Assembly: GCA_018268465.1 (NCBI GenBank) | Contig: JAFDWN010000026.1 | Span: forward strand, 98,909-162,908 | Source of the DNA: Actinomycetota bacterium | GTDB taxonomy: Bacteria; Actinomycetota; Actinomycetes; Mycobacteriales; Mycobacteriaceae | Direction: 5' to 3' | Length of the DNA: 64,000 nt | Shown here: positions 1-8,615 of the stretch, piece by piece | Layout of the letters: each line of letters starts with the position of its first letter | Numbering within the stretch: position 1 is the first letter of the stretch | Program-made: the position numbers and the translations under genes | The notes under the pieces: model-generated | Seen by the model: only the letters and a program-made list of their open reading frames with translations | Databases searched by the model: none | What the model was told of the DNA's origin: nothing

Positions 1-204
1 GTGTTCGGGCGCGGCCTGCTCAACCGGCTCTTCACCCGTGCCTACGTCCCCGGCGATCACCTCGACACCGACCCGCTGCTGACCGGCCTACCCGAGGACC
101 GCCGCGCCACCCTGGTAGCCGAGCGCGACGACCAGGGCCTGCGGTTCGACATCCGCCTCCAGGGGGCGGGCGAGACGGTGTTCCTGCGCTACCCGGGACA
201 GTGA
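1..204 (+). CDS. pcaG: Protocatechuate 3,4-dioxygenase alpha subunit, C-terminal part (5' end outside window)
   Basis: Only the last 67 codons are present and the reading frame is open to the left edge, so the gene is cut by the window. The visible segment matches the C-terminal end of the PcaG alpha chain (conserved GLLNRLFTR and FDIRLQG..ETVFL segments). PcaG with PcaH forms the intradiol ring-cleaving enzyme that turns protocatechuate into 3-carboxy-cis,cis-muconate. The active-site iron ligands sit in PcaH, which is expected just left of the window. The stop codon overlaps the GTG start of pcaB (GTGA), so the two are translationally coupled. Confidence 0.88.
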   Translation: MFGRGLLNRLFTRAYVPGDHLDTDPLLTGLPEDRRATLVAERDDQGLRFDIRLQGAGETVFLRYPGQ

Positions 205-1418
205 GCGTGGCGGACCTGTTCTGGCCCGGCGACGAACGCGCGGGCGACGTGATGAGCCAGCGCGCGTTCTTCGACGCCCTCGTGGCGGTCGAAAACGCCT
301 GGCTCGCCGTGCTTGTCGACGCGGGCGTGGCGCCCGTCGCGGCCCGCGCTGAGCTGGGCGAACTGGTGAGCGCCGACGACCTCGCGCCGATCGCCGCGGG
401 CGCCGAACGCGACGGCAACCCCGTCACCGGACTGGTCGCGCTGCTACGCGACCGGGCCGCCGCGGACCGTCCGGACACCGCCCGCTGGCTGCACCGAGGA
501 CTGACCAGCCAGGATGTCATCGACACCGCGCTGATGCTGTGCCTGCGCGACGGGCTGCGCCGGGTGGGCGAGGCGCTGAGCGCCCAGGCCGACGTCCTCG
601 TCGGGCTCGTCGAAACCCACCGGGACGCAGCGATGCTCACCCATACACTCACCCAGCCCGCCCTGCCCGGCACCGCCGGACTGAAGTTCGCCGGTTGGTT
701 ATCGGCAATCCTCGACACCGGCGAGATCCTCGCCGCGGTGCCGGCCCTGCCTGTTCAGGCGGGCGGCGCGGCGGGCACCATGGCGGCCGCGACGGAGCTC
801 ACCGGCTCCGCGGACGGCGCGTTGGCACTGTCCGACGGACTGGCCCGCGCGCTGGGGCTCGCCCCGGCGCCACCGTGGCACACCGCCCGGTCGGTGATCA
901 CCCGCGCCGGTGACGCCCTGGTGAGCTGCTGCGACGCGTGGGGCCACATCGCGGCCGACATCGCCGTCGGAAGCCGTTTCGAGGTGGGCGAATTCGCCGA
1001 GGGCAGCGGCGGCGGATCGTCGACGATGCCGCATAAGCGCAACCCCGTCGGTGTGGTGCTCCTGCGCCGGGCGGCGCTCGCGGCGCCCGCCCTTGGCGCC
1101 ACCCTGCACTGCGCGGCGGGCGCCAGTGTCGACGAACGCGCCGACGGCGCATGGCATGCCGAGTGGTCGACGTTGGCAACGCTGGCACGGCGTAGCGTGG
1201 TGGCGGCCGCGCAGGCCACGGATCTGCTGTCCGGCCTGACCTTCGATACCGACCGCGCGGCGGCCAATCTGGCCGCCGCCGAAGGCCTGCTGGCCGAACA
1301 GCGCACGATGAGCCAACTCACCGGCCGGCCACCGGCACCGGCGTATCTGGGCGCCACCGACCGGCTCGTTGACGCGGTACTGCAACGAGCCCGAGAACTG
1401 GCGAAGGAGCGACAATGA
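201..1418 (+). CDS. pcaB: 3-carboxy-cis,cis-muconate cycloisomerase
   Basis: The 405-residue protein belongs to the fumarase/argininosuccinate lyase superfamily. The family signature GSSTMPHKRNP lies at about residues 272-282, and the helical core TSQDVIDTALML precedes it. PcaB cyclises 3-carboxy-cis,cis-muconate to 4-carboxymuconolactone in the cytoplasm, the second step of the protocatechuate branch. The GTG start overlaps the pcaG stop and the gene ends by ATGA overlap with pcaL, so pcaG-pcaB-pcaL form one transcript. Length is slightly short but within the range of actinobacterial PcaB proteins. The order G-B-L supports PcaB rather than purB or argH. Confidence 0.92.
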   Translation: MSVADLFWPGDERAGDVMSQRAFFDALVAVENAWLAVLVDAGVAPVAARAELGELVSADDLAPIAAGAERDGNPVTGLVALLRDRAAADRPDTARWLHRGLTSQDVIDTALMLCLRDGLRRVGEALSAQADVLVGLVETHRDAAMLTHTLTQPALPGTAGLKFAGWLSAILDTGEILAAVPALPVQAGGAAGTMAAATELTGSADGALALSDGLARALGLAPAPPWHTARSVITRAGDALVSCCDAWGHIAADIAVGSRFEVGEFAEGSGGGSSTMPHKRNPVGVVLLRRAALAAPALGATLHCAAGASVDERADGAWHAEWSTLATLARRSVVAAAQATDLLSGLTFDTDRAAANLAAAEGLLAEQRTMSQLTGRPPAPAYLGATDRLVDAVLQRARELAKERQ

Positions 1419-2557
1419 GCACAGTCCCCACGATCGCGGGCACCGACTTCGGGGGGCCGCCCGACGCGCCGCTGCTGCTGCTCGGGCCGTCCCTCGGCAC
1501 CTCCGCGGTGACGCTGTGGTCGTCGGCGGCGCACCGGCTGGCACAACGGTTCCGGGTGGTGGCGTGGGATCTGCCCGGCCACGGTTCCTCCACGGGCTGG
1601 GCGAAACCGTTCACGATGGCCGAGCTGGCCCGCGCCGTGCTGGCACTGGCCGACACCGCCGCGCCCGGCGAGCGGTTCCACTATGCGGGTGATTCCGTCG
1701 GGGGCTGCGTGGGGCTGCAACTGATGCTCGATGCACCGCACCGGATCTCCACCGCCACCCTGCTGTGCACGGGAGCGGTGATCGGTACCGCCGAGTCGTG
1801 GGCCGAGCGCGCGGCCACGGTGCGCGCGTCGGGTACGGCGGCCATGCTGACCGGATCGGCGCAACGATGGTTCGCCGCGGGTTTCACCGAGAGCAATCCC
1901 GAACCCAGCTCGGCGTTGTTACACGCGCTGCGCGACGCGGACGCGGAGAGTTACGCGCTCGTGTGCGAGGCCCTGGCGCGCTTCGACGTCACCGGCCGGC
2001 TCGCCGAGATCGCGACCGCGGTGCTGTGCATCGCCGGCGAGCAGGATCTCCCCACTCCCCCGGAGTCATTGGGCCACATCGCTTCCGGGGTCAAGGACGG
2101 CCGACTGGTGGTGCTGCCCGGCGTCGCGCACCTGGCCCCCGCCGAATCCCCGCTCAAGGTCGCCGACCTGATCGCCGGGCACGCCGCCCCCGATGTGTAC
2201 ACCGCCGGGATGGCCGTCCGCCGCGAGGTGCTCGGCGACGAGCACGTCGACCGGTCCATCACCAACACCACCGATCTCACGGCCGACTTCCAGGATCTGA
2301 TCACCCGTTACGCCTGGGGCAGCATCTGGACCCGCCCCGGACTGGACCGCCGCAGCCGATCGATGATCACGCTGACCGCGCTCATCGCCCGCGGGCACCA
2401 CGAGGAACTGGCCATGCATCTGCGGGCAGCCCGGCGCAACGGGCTGACCGACGACGAGATCAAGGAGGTGCTGCTGCAGAGTGCGATCTACTGCGGCGTG
2501 CCCGATGCCAACACGGCGTTCCGGATCGCCGCGCAGGTGCTGGGCGCAGGTGACTGA
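1415..2557 (+). CDS. pcaL: Fused 3-oxoadipate enol-lactonase / 4-carboxymuconolactone decarboxylase
   Basis: This 380-residue protein joins two enzymes. Residues 1-245 are an alpha/beta hydrolase with the nucleophile elbow GDSVGG (Ser94), an acid residue in AGEQD and a late His in GVAHL, as in PcaD enol-lactone hydrolases. Residues about 255-380 are a carboxymuconolactone decarboxylase domain (PcaC) ending in DDEIKEVLLQSAIYCGVPDAN. The C-terminal domain decarboxylates 4-carboxymuconolactone and the N-terminal domain opens the resulting enol-lactone to 3-oxoadipate. The fusion is called PcaL and is common in actinobacteria. A separate PcaD is encoded at 27728-28513. It starts by a 4-base overlap with pcaB. 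Confidence 0.93.
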   Translation: MSTVPTIAGTDFGGPPDAPLLLLGPSLGTSAVTLWSSAAHRLAQRFRVVAWDLPGHGSSTGWAKPFTMAELARAVLALADTAAPGERFHYAGDSVGGCVGLQLMLDAPHRISTATLLCTGAVIGTAESWAERAATVRASGTAAMLTGSAQRWFAAGFTESNPEPSSALLHALRDADAESYALVCEALARFDVTGRLAEIATAVLCIAGEQDLPTPPESLGHIASGVKDGRLVVLPGVAHLAPAESPLKVADLIAGHAAPDVYTAGMAVRREVLGDEHVDRSITNTTDLTADFQDLITRYAWGSIWTRPGLDRRSRSMITLTALIARGHHEELAMHLRAARRNGLTDDEIKEVLLQSAIYCGVPDANTAFRIAAQVLGAGD

Positions 2558-2957
2558 TCGGGGCGGTGCGCCCGACGAGCCACCGTGCCCCTGCGGTTCG
2601 GGCGAGGACTATCCGTGTTGCTGCGGTCCGCTGCACCGCGGGCAGCGGCCAGCGGACACCGCGGTCGCGCTGATGCGGTCGCGGTTCACCGCCTTCGCCC
2701 TGGGCGACCCCGACTACCTGCTGGCCACCTGGCATCCCAGCACCCGGCCCCGCACGCTGCATCTCGACCAGCGGATCGTCTGGCGCCGTCTGCAGATCGT
2801 CGACACCGACGCCGGCGGGCCCGTCGACGCCACCGGCGTCGTCGAGTTCCGCGCCCAGTACCTGCTCGACGGCAAACGCCATATCCTGCACGAACGCAGC
2901 AGCTTCGCCCGCGACGCCGGCCGATGGGTGTACGTCGACGGCGACGTGGGCGAATGA
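2550..2957 (+). CDS. YchJ-like (UPF0225) SEC-C motif protein
   Basis: The GTG at 2550 is chosen because it overlaps the pcaL stop by 8 bases and places the cysteine-rich motif CPCGSG near the N-terminus, as usual in this family; longer starts would extend into pcaL. The 135-residue product has CPCGSGEDYPCCCG at about residues 11-24, then a compact NTF2-like fold ending in FARDAGRWVYVDGD. Proteins of the UPF0225/YchJ family have no established reaction; the SEC-C-like motif probably binds zinc. It may simply read through from the pca operon. No link to aromatic metabolism is visible. Confidence 0.8.
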   Translation: MTDRGGAPDEPPCPCGSGEDYPCCCGPLHRGQRPADTAVALMRSRFTAFALGDPDYLLATWHPSTRPRTLHLDQRIVWRRLQIVDTDAGGPVDATGVVEFRAQYLLDGKRHILHERSSFARDAGRWVYVDGDVGE

Positions 2958-2973
2958 CACGTCGACGCACCCT

Positions 2974-2979
2974 CGGTAG
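2974..2979 (+). promoter_or_regulatory. Possible -10 element for the M15 peptidase gene
   Basis: The hexamer TAGGGT fits the mycobacterial -10 consensus TANNNT and lies about 45 bases before the ATG at 3025, with a GAGG ribosome-binding sequence near the start. No convincing -35 hexamer was seen. This is only a sequence match. Confidence 0.3.
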
Positions 2980-3024
2980 GGTGACTGACCGGCGGCTCTG
3001 CCGCGGCAGCGAGGTAGACACACG

Positions 3025-3597
3025 ATGCGGACCACACGAACGGCAAGCCCGCGACTGGCGGTTGTCGCGGGCGTAGCAGCAGCAGCGGCGCTGCTGGCAC
3101 AGGTGACCGAGCCGTCGGTCGCGCTCGCCGACAACACCGTCGTCGTCCAGCCCCCGGTCGACCCGGGGGACGGCTCCCTGCCGGGCGATACCGCGCTGAC
3201 ACCGTTCGACGTGGCCGATCCGGCGATCGGCAGGCTCGATCCGCGTCTGCTGACGGCGGTCCAGAATGCGGCGGGCGCCGCGGCCGCCGACGGAATCACG
3301 ATGACGGTCACGTCGGGATGGCGTTCACCGGAGTTCCAGCAGCGTCTGCTCGACGACGCGGTCGCCACCTACGGCAGCCTCGCCGCCGCGCGCCAGTACG
3401 TGCAGGTGCCGGGGGCCTCCAAACATGTGATCGGCGAGGCGGTCGACATCGGTGGGGTCGGTGCCGACGATTGGCTCATCGCCAATGGGCCGAGGTTCGG
3501 TCTGTGCCAGATCTACGCCAACGAGGTCTGGCACTTCGAACTGGCCGCCGACGCCGCAGGTCTGTGCCCGCCGCTGCTACCCGACGCGGCGGGCTGA
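3025..3597 (+). CDS. Exported M15-family peptidase (D-Ala-D-Ala carboxypeptidase-like)
   Basis: The 190-residue protein starts with an N-terminal signal sequence (basic MRTTRTASPR, hydrophobic 11-25, probable cleavage after ALA at residue 36). The mature part shows the M15/VanY zinc signature: SGWRSPEFQ at 97-105, then His134 and Asp141 in SKHVIGEAVDIG, and EVWHFE with Glu167 and His170. These give the His-Asp-His zinc set and the catalytic Glu. It should act outside the membrane on peptidoglycan stem peptides. It stands alone between the pca genes and the convergent hydroxylase operon, and its role there is not evident. Confidence 0.85.
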   Translation: MRTTRTASPRLAVVAGVAAAAALLAQVTEPSVALADNTVVVQPPVDPGDGSLPGDTALTPFDVADPAIGRLDPRLLTAVQNAAGAAAADGITMTVTSGWRSPEFQQRLLDDAVATYGSLAAARQYVQVPGASKHVIGEAVDIGGVGADDWLIANGPRFGLCQIYANEVWHFELAADAAGLCPPLLPDAAG

Positions 3598-3610
3598 GAC
3601 CGACCGCGCC

Positions 3611-5212
3611 CTACCCGGCGCCGAAGTAGCTGACGTCGTCGTTGCCGATCAGGTCGGGCACGGTCCAACCGTCGAGGTCGTATTCGGCCAGGCACGCCTC
3701 GGCCAGACCCTTCATCTGCGCCACTCCCCCGCGGTTCTGCGCCGCGAAGAGCAACTCGGCCTTCACGTTCTCGTGGTTGCCCGAGTAGTTGCGCTCGTAG
3801 AGTTCGTGGCGGCCGCCGAATTCCGAGCCGATCGAATCCCACAGTGCCTTCATGACTTTCACACGGTCGACGGCGGCGATGCCGTCCGAACCGCGCACGT
3901 ACTTGTCCAGGTAGGGCCGCACGCCGGCGCTCTTGAAATCCGCCGCGGAGGACGGCAGGTAGATCAGGCCCGAGGCGACGTCCTGTTCGATGATCTCCTT
4001 GACCCGCGGATACCCCTGGATCATGAACATCCGATAGGTCAGGCCGTACTCGAGACGTGGAATCACGGTGTCACCGATCCACGGCTCGGGATTGCGCGCC
4101 ATCGCGTCGGTCAGCGTCCAGAACAGGTTGCGCCAGCCGATGACCTCACCCACCCGCGTCTGGACACCCCGGAAACCGCCGGAACCCGTCGAATCCAGCG
4201 CCTTGAGCAACAGCCCGGCGATGAAGTCGAGTTTCACGGCCAGGCGGGTGCAGCCCTGGAAGGTGAAGCGGGGCAGGAAGCCCGACTGCGGGAAGAACGC
4301 GTTGATGCGCTCGACGTCGCCGTACATGAACACGTTCTCCCACGGCACCAGCACCTTGTCGAAGATGAAGATGGTGTCGTTCTCGTCCATCCGGCTCGAC
4401 AGCGGATAGTCGAACGGAGTGCCCATCACCGCGGCCTGCTGGGTGTAGGAGGTGCGGCAGATGAGTTTGACGCCGGGTGCGTCCATCGGCACCGTGCAGA
4501 TCAGCGCGAACTCCTTCTTACGGATCGGCAGACCGTAGTGGGCGATGAAGTTGTAGTTGGTGATCGCCGACCCCGTCGCCACCACCTTGGCGCCGGAGAC
4601 GATCAGCCCGGCGTCGGTCTCCTTCTCCACCTTCATGTAGACGTCGCCGACCTCGTCGGGAGGGAGCTGACGGTCCACCGGCGGGTTGATGATCGCGTGG
4701 TTCCAGTACAGGACCTTCTCCTGCGATTCGCGGTACCACCGGTCGGCGTTGGCCTCGAACGGTGCGTAGAGCTCCTTGTTGGCCCGCAGGGTGCCCAGGA
4801 AGCTGGCCTTGTAGTCGGGTGAGCGGCCCATCCAGCCGTAGGTCATCCTGGCCCACGCCGCGATGGCGTCACGCTCCTTGATCAGGTCGTCGGCGCTGGT
4901 GGGGGCCTTGAAGAAGGGCATGGTGACGCCGCCGTTGCCGGTGTCGGTGGGTGTGGTGACCGTGTCGACGTGATCACCGCCGTGCAGTGAGTCGTACAGG
5001 CGTGCCGTCATCCGAATGGGGTTGCGGAACGCCGGATGGGTGGTGACGTCGCCGACGCGTTCGCCGTGCAGCCAGATCTCGCGGCCGTCGCGCAGCGATT
5101 CGATGTACTCGTTGCCGGTCATCGGTCGGGACGCGAAATTGCGGGTCTGGTTGGCCGGACAGTCCGCGGCGGGATTCTGCCGGGCGTCGGGACGGTGGTC
5201 GATAGTGGTCAT
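3611..5212 (-). CDS. FADH2-dependent phenol / 4-hydroxyphenylacetate 3-hydroxylase, oxygenase component
   Basis: The 533-residue protein has the HpaB/PheA1 fold: an N-terminal domain with [22 protein letters not shown] at about 33-54, a central flavin-binding beta domain, and a C-terminal helical domain with the conserved [10 protein letters not shown] segment. Enzymes of this group use reduced FAD from a separate reductase to hydroxylate phenols ortho to the hydroxyl. The flavin reductase gene lies 10 bases upstream on the same strand, and a divergent AraC-type gene follows the layout described for rhodococcal pheR-pheA2-pheA1. With catBAC nearby, phenol to catechol is the likelier reaction, but 4-hydroxyphenylacetate or another phenol cannot be excluded from sequence. 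Confidence 0.85.
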   Translation of the reverse strand: MTTIDHRPDARQNPAADCPANQTRNFASRPMTGNEYIESLRDGREIWLHGERVGDVTTHPAFRNPIRMTARLYDSLHGGDHVDTVTTPTDTGNGGVTMPFFKAPTSADDLIKERDAIAAWARMTYGWMGRSPDYKASFLGTLRANKELYAPFEANADRWYRESQEKVLYWNHAIINPPVDRQLPPDEVGDVYMKVEKETDAGLIVSGAKVVATGSAITNYNFIAHYGLPIRKKEFALICTVPMDAPGVKLICRTSYTQQAAVMGTPFDYPLSSRMDENDTIFIFDKVLVPWENVFMYGDVERINAFFPQSGFLPRFTFQGCTRLAVKLDFIAGLLLKALDSTGSGGFRGVQTRVGEVIGWRNLFWTLTDAMARNPEPWIGDTVIPRLEYGLTYRMFMIQGYPRVKEIIEQDVASGLIYLPSSAADFKSAGVRPYLDKYVRGSDGIAAVDRVKVMKALWDSIGSEFGGRHELYERNYSGNHENVKAELLFAAQNRGGVAQMKGLAEACLAEYDLDGWTVPDLIGNDDVSYFGAG

Positions 5213-5222
5213 CGGGTGCCTT

Positions 5223-5810
5223 TCAGGAGTGGGTGGATGTGCGGAGCTGGTAGAGCGGGGCGAAATTAGTGGTGGCGTCGAACCATCCGGAATGCGGATC
5301 GTCGGCCGACAGCGTCCACAGCGAATTCACCGATGGCGCACCCAGATCGTGGAAGGTGCTGCGGTAGTACAGCAACGGGGCCTTCGGGGGGTTGTCGGGG
5401 GCGTGGGCGTCGACGATCTCGCCGATGAAGATGATGTGGTCGCCGCCGTCGTAGGTGCGCCAGGGCAGGCAGCTCAGCGTGGCCGCGGTCCCGCACAACA
5501 CCGGCGCGGTGGGTCCGTCCGCCCACACCGGACCCGGTTCGGTGGGCCGCCCGGCGAAGTGCATGGCGATGTCGAGCTGATCGGCCGCCAGGATGTTGAC
5601 GGTGAAGGGCGCATCGCTGAGGTACCCGCACGCCTTGGACTTTCGTGTCAGCGTCACCTGGCACAGGCGCGGTTCCAGCGACACCGCGGTGAACGCGGTG
5701 ACCGTCGCGCCGTGCGGTTTGCCGTCGGCGGTTCGGCAGGTGATGACCGTGACACCGCTGGCGAACTGGCCGAACACGTTCTGCAGGGCCCGCTTGTCGA
5801 TCGCTTCCAC
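5223..5810 (-). CDS. Flavin reductase component of the two-component hydroxylase
   Basis: The 195-residue protein belongs to the HpaC/PheA2 flavin reductase group: [13 protein letters not shown] at about 13-25, GATVTAF for flavin binding and [11 protein letters not shown] in the second half. It would reduce FAD with NADH and pass it to the oxygenase encoded 10 bases downstream. It carries about 35 residues beyond the usual core end, with no motif that I recognise. It is the first gene of the two-gene operon, and its promoter region is shared with the divergent AraC gene at 5926. Confidence 0.86.
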   Translation of the reverse strand: MEAIDKRALQNVFGQFASGVTVITCRTADGKPHGATVTAFTAVSLEPRLCQVTLTRKSKACGYLSDAPFTVNILAADQLDIAMHFAGRPTEPGPVWADGPTAPVLCGTAATLSCLPWRTYDGGDHIIFIGEIVDAHAPDNPPKAPLLYYRSTFHDLGAPSVNSLWTLSADDPHSGWFDATTNFAPLYQLRTSTHS

Positions 5811-5925
5811 GTGATCGCCCTCCTGTGACTACCGTGACTGTGACGTAGAACATAAGCTGGACGCCGGTGACTGACGATCCGCCGAACGCGGTCCCGGTCC
5901 GGAATGCGCGGCGAGATTTCAGGGA
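5811..5925. promoter_or_regulatory. Divergent promoter region, hydroxylase operon / AraC gene
   Basis: This 115-base gap holds the start regions of the flavin reductase (leftward) and the AraC gene (rightward). Three GTGAC-type hexamers occur close together (TGTGAC 5824-5829, CGTGAC 5833-5838, TGTGAC 5839-5844). They could be contacts for the AraC protein, but spacing is irregular, so this is only suggestive. An AGGGA sequence sits just before the GTG at 5926. Confidence 0.4.
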
Positions 5926-6852
5926 GTGCCAGTGGCGATGACCGCGGATCCGGACTGGGATTCGGTGTCGGACGCCGTGTCTGGCGCGTATTTCCCGCAC
6001 GAGCTGCGACCCCGCGAACCGGGCAGCAGCGCCGACCTCGACATCGCCGTGACCGCGGTGGGCCCGCTTCGGATCGTGCGGATCGGTTGGGGGGCAGAGG
6101 TATCCATTCACACCGAACACCCAGGTGCGTTCGGTATCAACGTGCCGCTGCACGGTGTGCTCGAAACCGAACTCGCGGGACGATTGGTGGTGTCCACCAG
6201 TGGCTTCGCCACGGTGAACCCGCCGGACACCCCGGCCGAGATCACTCGCTGGTCCAGCACGTGCACCATTCTGGGCGTGCGGATCGACCGGGATCTCGTA
6301 CAGCAGGAACTCTGGCGGGTCACCGGCGGACCCGATGCCAGCATCCCCGGCCAACTCGATTTGCGCGACGCCTCCGGCGCGAGCTGGTTGCAGCTGGTGC
6401 GCAGCCTCGCCGACCATCGCGATGACGACCCACTGTTGTCCAATCCCCTTGTCGCCCAGCAGCTGGCCTGCTCACTGACCGACGCATTCCTGGTCGCGGC
6501 GCTACCCGCGGCGCCCGAGGACCGACTGCCGGTCCGGCCACGGATCGTGTCGCGGGTGGTCGACGCGCTGCGGGCCGACCCCGCACGGCCGTGGACGGCG
6601 GCGGATATGGCGGAAGTGGCCGGGGTCAGTGTGCGACGCCTGCAGGAGGGCTTCCGCCAGTACCTGGGTAAGACACCGCGCGAACTGCTCAACGAGATCC
6701 GGCTCGACCGGGTGCACACCGAATTACGTTCCGGCACAGCGATTTCTGTCACCGATGTGGCCGTGCGGTGGGGTTTCACCCATTTCGGGCGGTTCGCTGC
6801 GGCGTTCCGCCGGCAGTACGGTGTTGCGCCCTCAGAACTGCTGCGGGGCTGA
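5926..6852 (+). CDS. AraC-family regulator, probable activator of the hydroxylase operon
   Basis: The 308-residue protein has an N-terminal cupin-like ligand-binding domain of the AraC_binding_2 type (about 20-185) and a C-terminal double helix-turn-helix (about 205-305) with PWTAADMAEVAGVSVRRLQ and VAVRWGFTHFGRFAAAFRRQYG, the AraC signature. The GTG at 5926 is preceded by AGGGA. It is transcribed away from the flavin reductase/oxygenase operon, the position of PheR in rhodococcal phenol hydroxylase clusters, so it probably senses a phenolic substrate. It ends convergently 25 bases from the lipase gene. Confidence 0.85.
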   Translation: MPVAMTADPDWDSVSDAVSGAYFPHELRPREPGSSADLDIAVTAVGPLRIVRIGWGAEVSIHTEHPGAFGINVPLHGVLETELAGRLVVSTSGFATVNPPDTPAEITRWSSTCTILGVRIDRDLVQQELWRVTGGPDASIPGQLDLRDASGASWLQLVRSLADHRDDDPLLSNPLVAQQLACSLTDAFLVAALPAAPEDRLPVRPRIVSRVVDALRADPARPWTAADMAEVAGVSVRRLQEGFRQYLGKTPRELLNEIRLDRVHTELRSGTAISVTDVAVRWGFTHFGRFAAAFRRQYGVAPSELLRG

Positions 6853-6877
6853 GGGGGCCGCGAAATGCCCCGGCCGT

Positions 6878-8197
6878 TCAGAGCGTTGCACAATTCGGAG
6901 TGGTCGGCTCGCCGTTGAATCGATCGGCGAGCCATTGCATGGCTCGCTCTCCGTCGACGAAGTACGGCAGCAGATGGTTGATCGACAGCTTGTTCAGGAA
7001 TGGCGGCTGCTCATTGGTCCAGAACTCGACGTCGGCGCCCTGCCGGCACCAGTCGACGGCAAGCTGGCGAGACGCGGCCCACGGGCTGAACGAGTCGTAG
7101 CGGTTGGTGGAAATCATCACCGGCGCTTGCGGTTTGAGTGTCCCCAGCCGTTGCGCGGCAAGGATGTCACTGAGCGGCTGTGACTGGATCAGCCCCACCG
7201 GGTCGACGTTGAACCAGAACTGCACATGCCGGAACGCGTAGTCGGCAACGGTCTGCAGTAAGCAGATGCTGCGCGACCAGGTAACCATCTGCACGCCGCG
7301 CGGCGTCAAGGTGCCCATCAACGCGTCTCCCGTCTCCGGGTAGGCGGCAACGATGCCGTTGAGGACATACCCAAGCGCGCCGGCCATGAGGTTTCCGTCG
7401 ACGAACGGCAGCAGGGCCGGGATGTCGGCCGGCGGCGCGCCCGACCATGCACCCACGACCTGCAGCTCCGGCGCGTATCCTGGGGCGAGTTCGGCGGCCG
7501 ACGCCGATGCCTGACCACCGGCTGACCAGCCCCAGAACGCCACTGGCCCGTGGGGATCCAGCGAAGTGCCGGGCAACTGCATTGCGGCACGCGCGGAATC
7601 GATGAGTGCCGTGCCGGCCGCGAGGCGGTTGAGGAACTGCGGCACCTTGCCGGGGATGCCCAGCCCGACGCCGTCGGTCACCACCACCGCGAAACCTCGC
7701 GCCACCATGGTGGCCACGAACGTCTCCTCGTACCCGAACATCAGGTCGAAGCCCTGGGAGAAGTGGATGCCCTGATTGAACATCCGCGACGGCGCGCACT
7801 GTTCGCCGAGACCGTATGGCCCTGTGGCGAAGGCGATCAGCGGTCGCGGGCCCCGTCCCGGCCACGGGTTGTCGGGTTCGAAGTACGTGCCGGTGACGGC
7901 GACGGGCTCGCCCCGGCCGTCGGTGCTGCGGTACATGATGCGGGTACCGGTCGCGACGTAGGCACCCAGCTGTCCGGACGGTTCGAGAACGAGCCGCGAC
8001 GGCTCGGATCTGATCAGATCGCCCGGCAGCCCCGGGGGCAATGGCTCCGGAGGGGTGTAGAACGCGCGGTACGGGGTCTCGTCGGCCCGCGATACGGCGG
8101 GATGCGCGACAGCGCCGAGAACGAGGGCAAGGGCGGTGAGAACGACAGCGCTGAACGCAAACGCCCGGTACGCAGGCATCGATAAGCTCCTAGACAT
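6878..8197 (-). CDS. Secreted lipase/esterase of the LIP family
   Basis: The 439-residue protein begins with a signal sequence (hydrophobic 11-31, likely cleavage after SRA at about 38). The body is an alpha/beta hydrolase of the secretory lipase (LIP) type, with nucleophile elbow GWSAGG (Ser225), an acid residue in NRYDSFSP and a late His in INHLLPYF. Mycobacteria encode several such exported lipases, active on acylglycerols or similar esters. It is separated from the upstream EthD gene by an 18-bp perfect hairpin, so it is probably a transcription unit of its own. Its substrate cannot be read from sequence. Confidence 0.82.
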   Translation of the reverse strand: MSRSLSMPAYRAFAFSAVVLTALALVLGAVAHPAVSRADETPYRAFYTPPEPLPPGLPGDLIRSEPSRLVLEPSGQLGAYVATGTRIMYRSTDGRGEPVAVTGTYFEPDNPWPGRGPRPLIAFATGPYGLGEQCAPSRMFNQGIHFSQGFDLMFGYEETFVATMVARGFAVVVTDGVGLGIPGKVPQFLNRLAAGTALIDSARAAMQLPGTSLDPHGPVAFWGWSAGGQASASAAELAPGYAPELQVVGAWSGAPPADIPALLPFVDGNLMAGALGYVLNGIVAAYPETGDALMGTLTPRGVQMVTWSRSICLLQTVADYAFRHVQFWFNVDPVGLIQSQPLSDILAAQRLGTLKPQAPVMISTNRYDSFSPWAASRQLAVDWCRQGADVEFWTNEQPPFLNKLSINHLLPYFVDGERAMQWLADRFNGEPTTPNCATL

Positions 8198-8245
8198 CGT
8201 TGGCTTGGACGCGCAGTTGCGCTCGTCCGGAGGTGGGTGAACCGA

Positions 8246-8287
8246 GGCCGGATCCGGTAGGGCACCGGCGCCCTACCGGATCCGGCC
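8246..8287 (-). terminator. Strong intrinsic terminator-like hairpin after the P450 operon
   Basis: Two 18-base arms (8246-8263 and 8270-8287) are perfect reverse complements around a 6-base loop. The hairpin lies just past the EthD stop in the direction of transcription and before the lipase gene. No clear T-run follows, which is common for mycobacterial hairpin terminators. Confidence 0.75.
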
Positions 8288-8293
8288 GGTCGG

Positions 8294-8599
8294 CTAGCTC
8301 GGCCGGGGGTGGTGCAGGATCTCCACGCCGCCGGCGGCGAAGTTGTCGACATCGTCGCGAGCCTGGCGCCCCGCATCGGACTGCAGGGCGGCCATCATCG
8401 CCTCTGGAGTGTCGAAATCGGCCTCGAACTTCGCAATGTAAGGTGAATCATTCACCACCCCAAGGATATCCAGGGTGTAGCGGATGTCGCGCACACCGGG
8501 CAGCCGGGAGGCCAGCGGCAGGTGACGATCGAGATAGTAGGACCGGAACGCCGCTGCGTCGGCGGGCTGCCGGTACAGGACGACCAACGTGTGCGCCAT
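8294..8599 (-). CDS. ethD: EthD-family small protein
   Basis: The 101-residue protein matches the EthD fold (dimeric ferredoxin-like): VVLYRQPADAAAFRSYYLDRHLPLASRLPGV at the N-terminus with the conserved Y..HLPL stretch, and an acidic second half. EthD is required with the EthB P450 for ethyl tert-butyl ether breakdown in Rhodococcus, although its biochemical role is not settled. Here it is the last gene of a P450 operon, 16 bases after the P450 stop, which supports a similar supporting role. The symbol reflects family and context only; the substrate need not be an ether. Confidence 0.8.
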   Translation of the reverse strand: MAHTLVVLYRQPADAAAFRSYYLDRHLPLASRLPGVRDIRYTLDILGVVNDSPYIAKFEADFDTPEAMMAALQSDAGRQARDDVDNFAAGGVEILHHPRPS

Positions 8600-8615
8600 G
8601 GTCAGTCCCGTCGCG

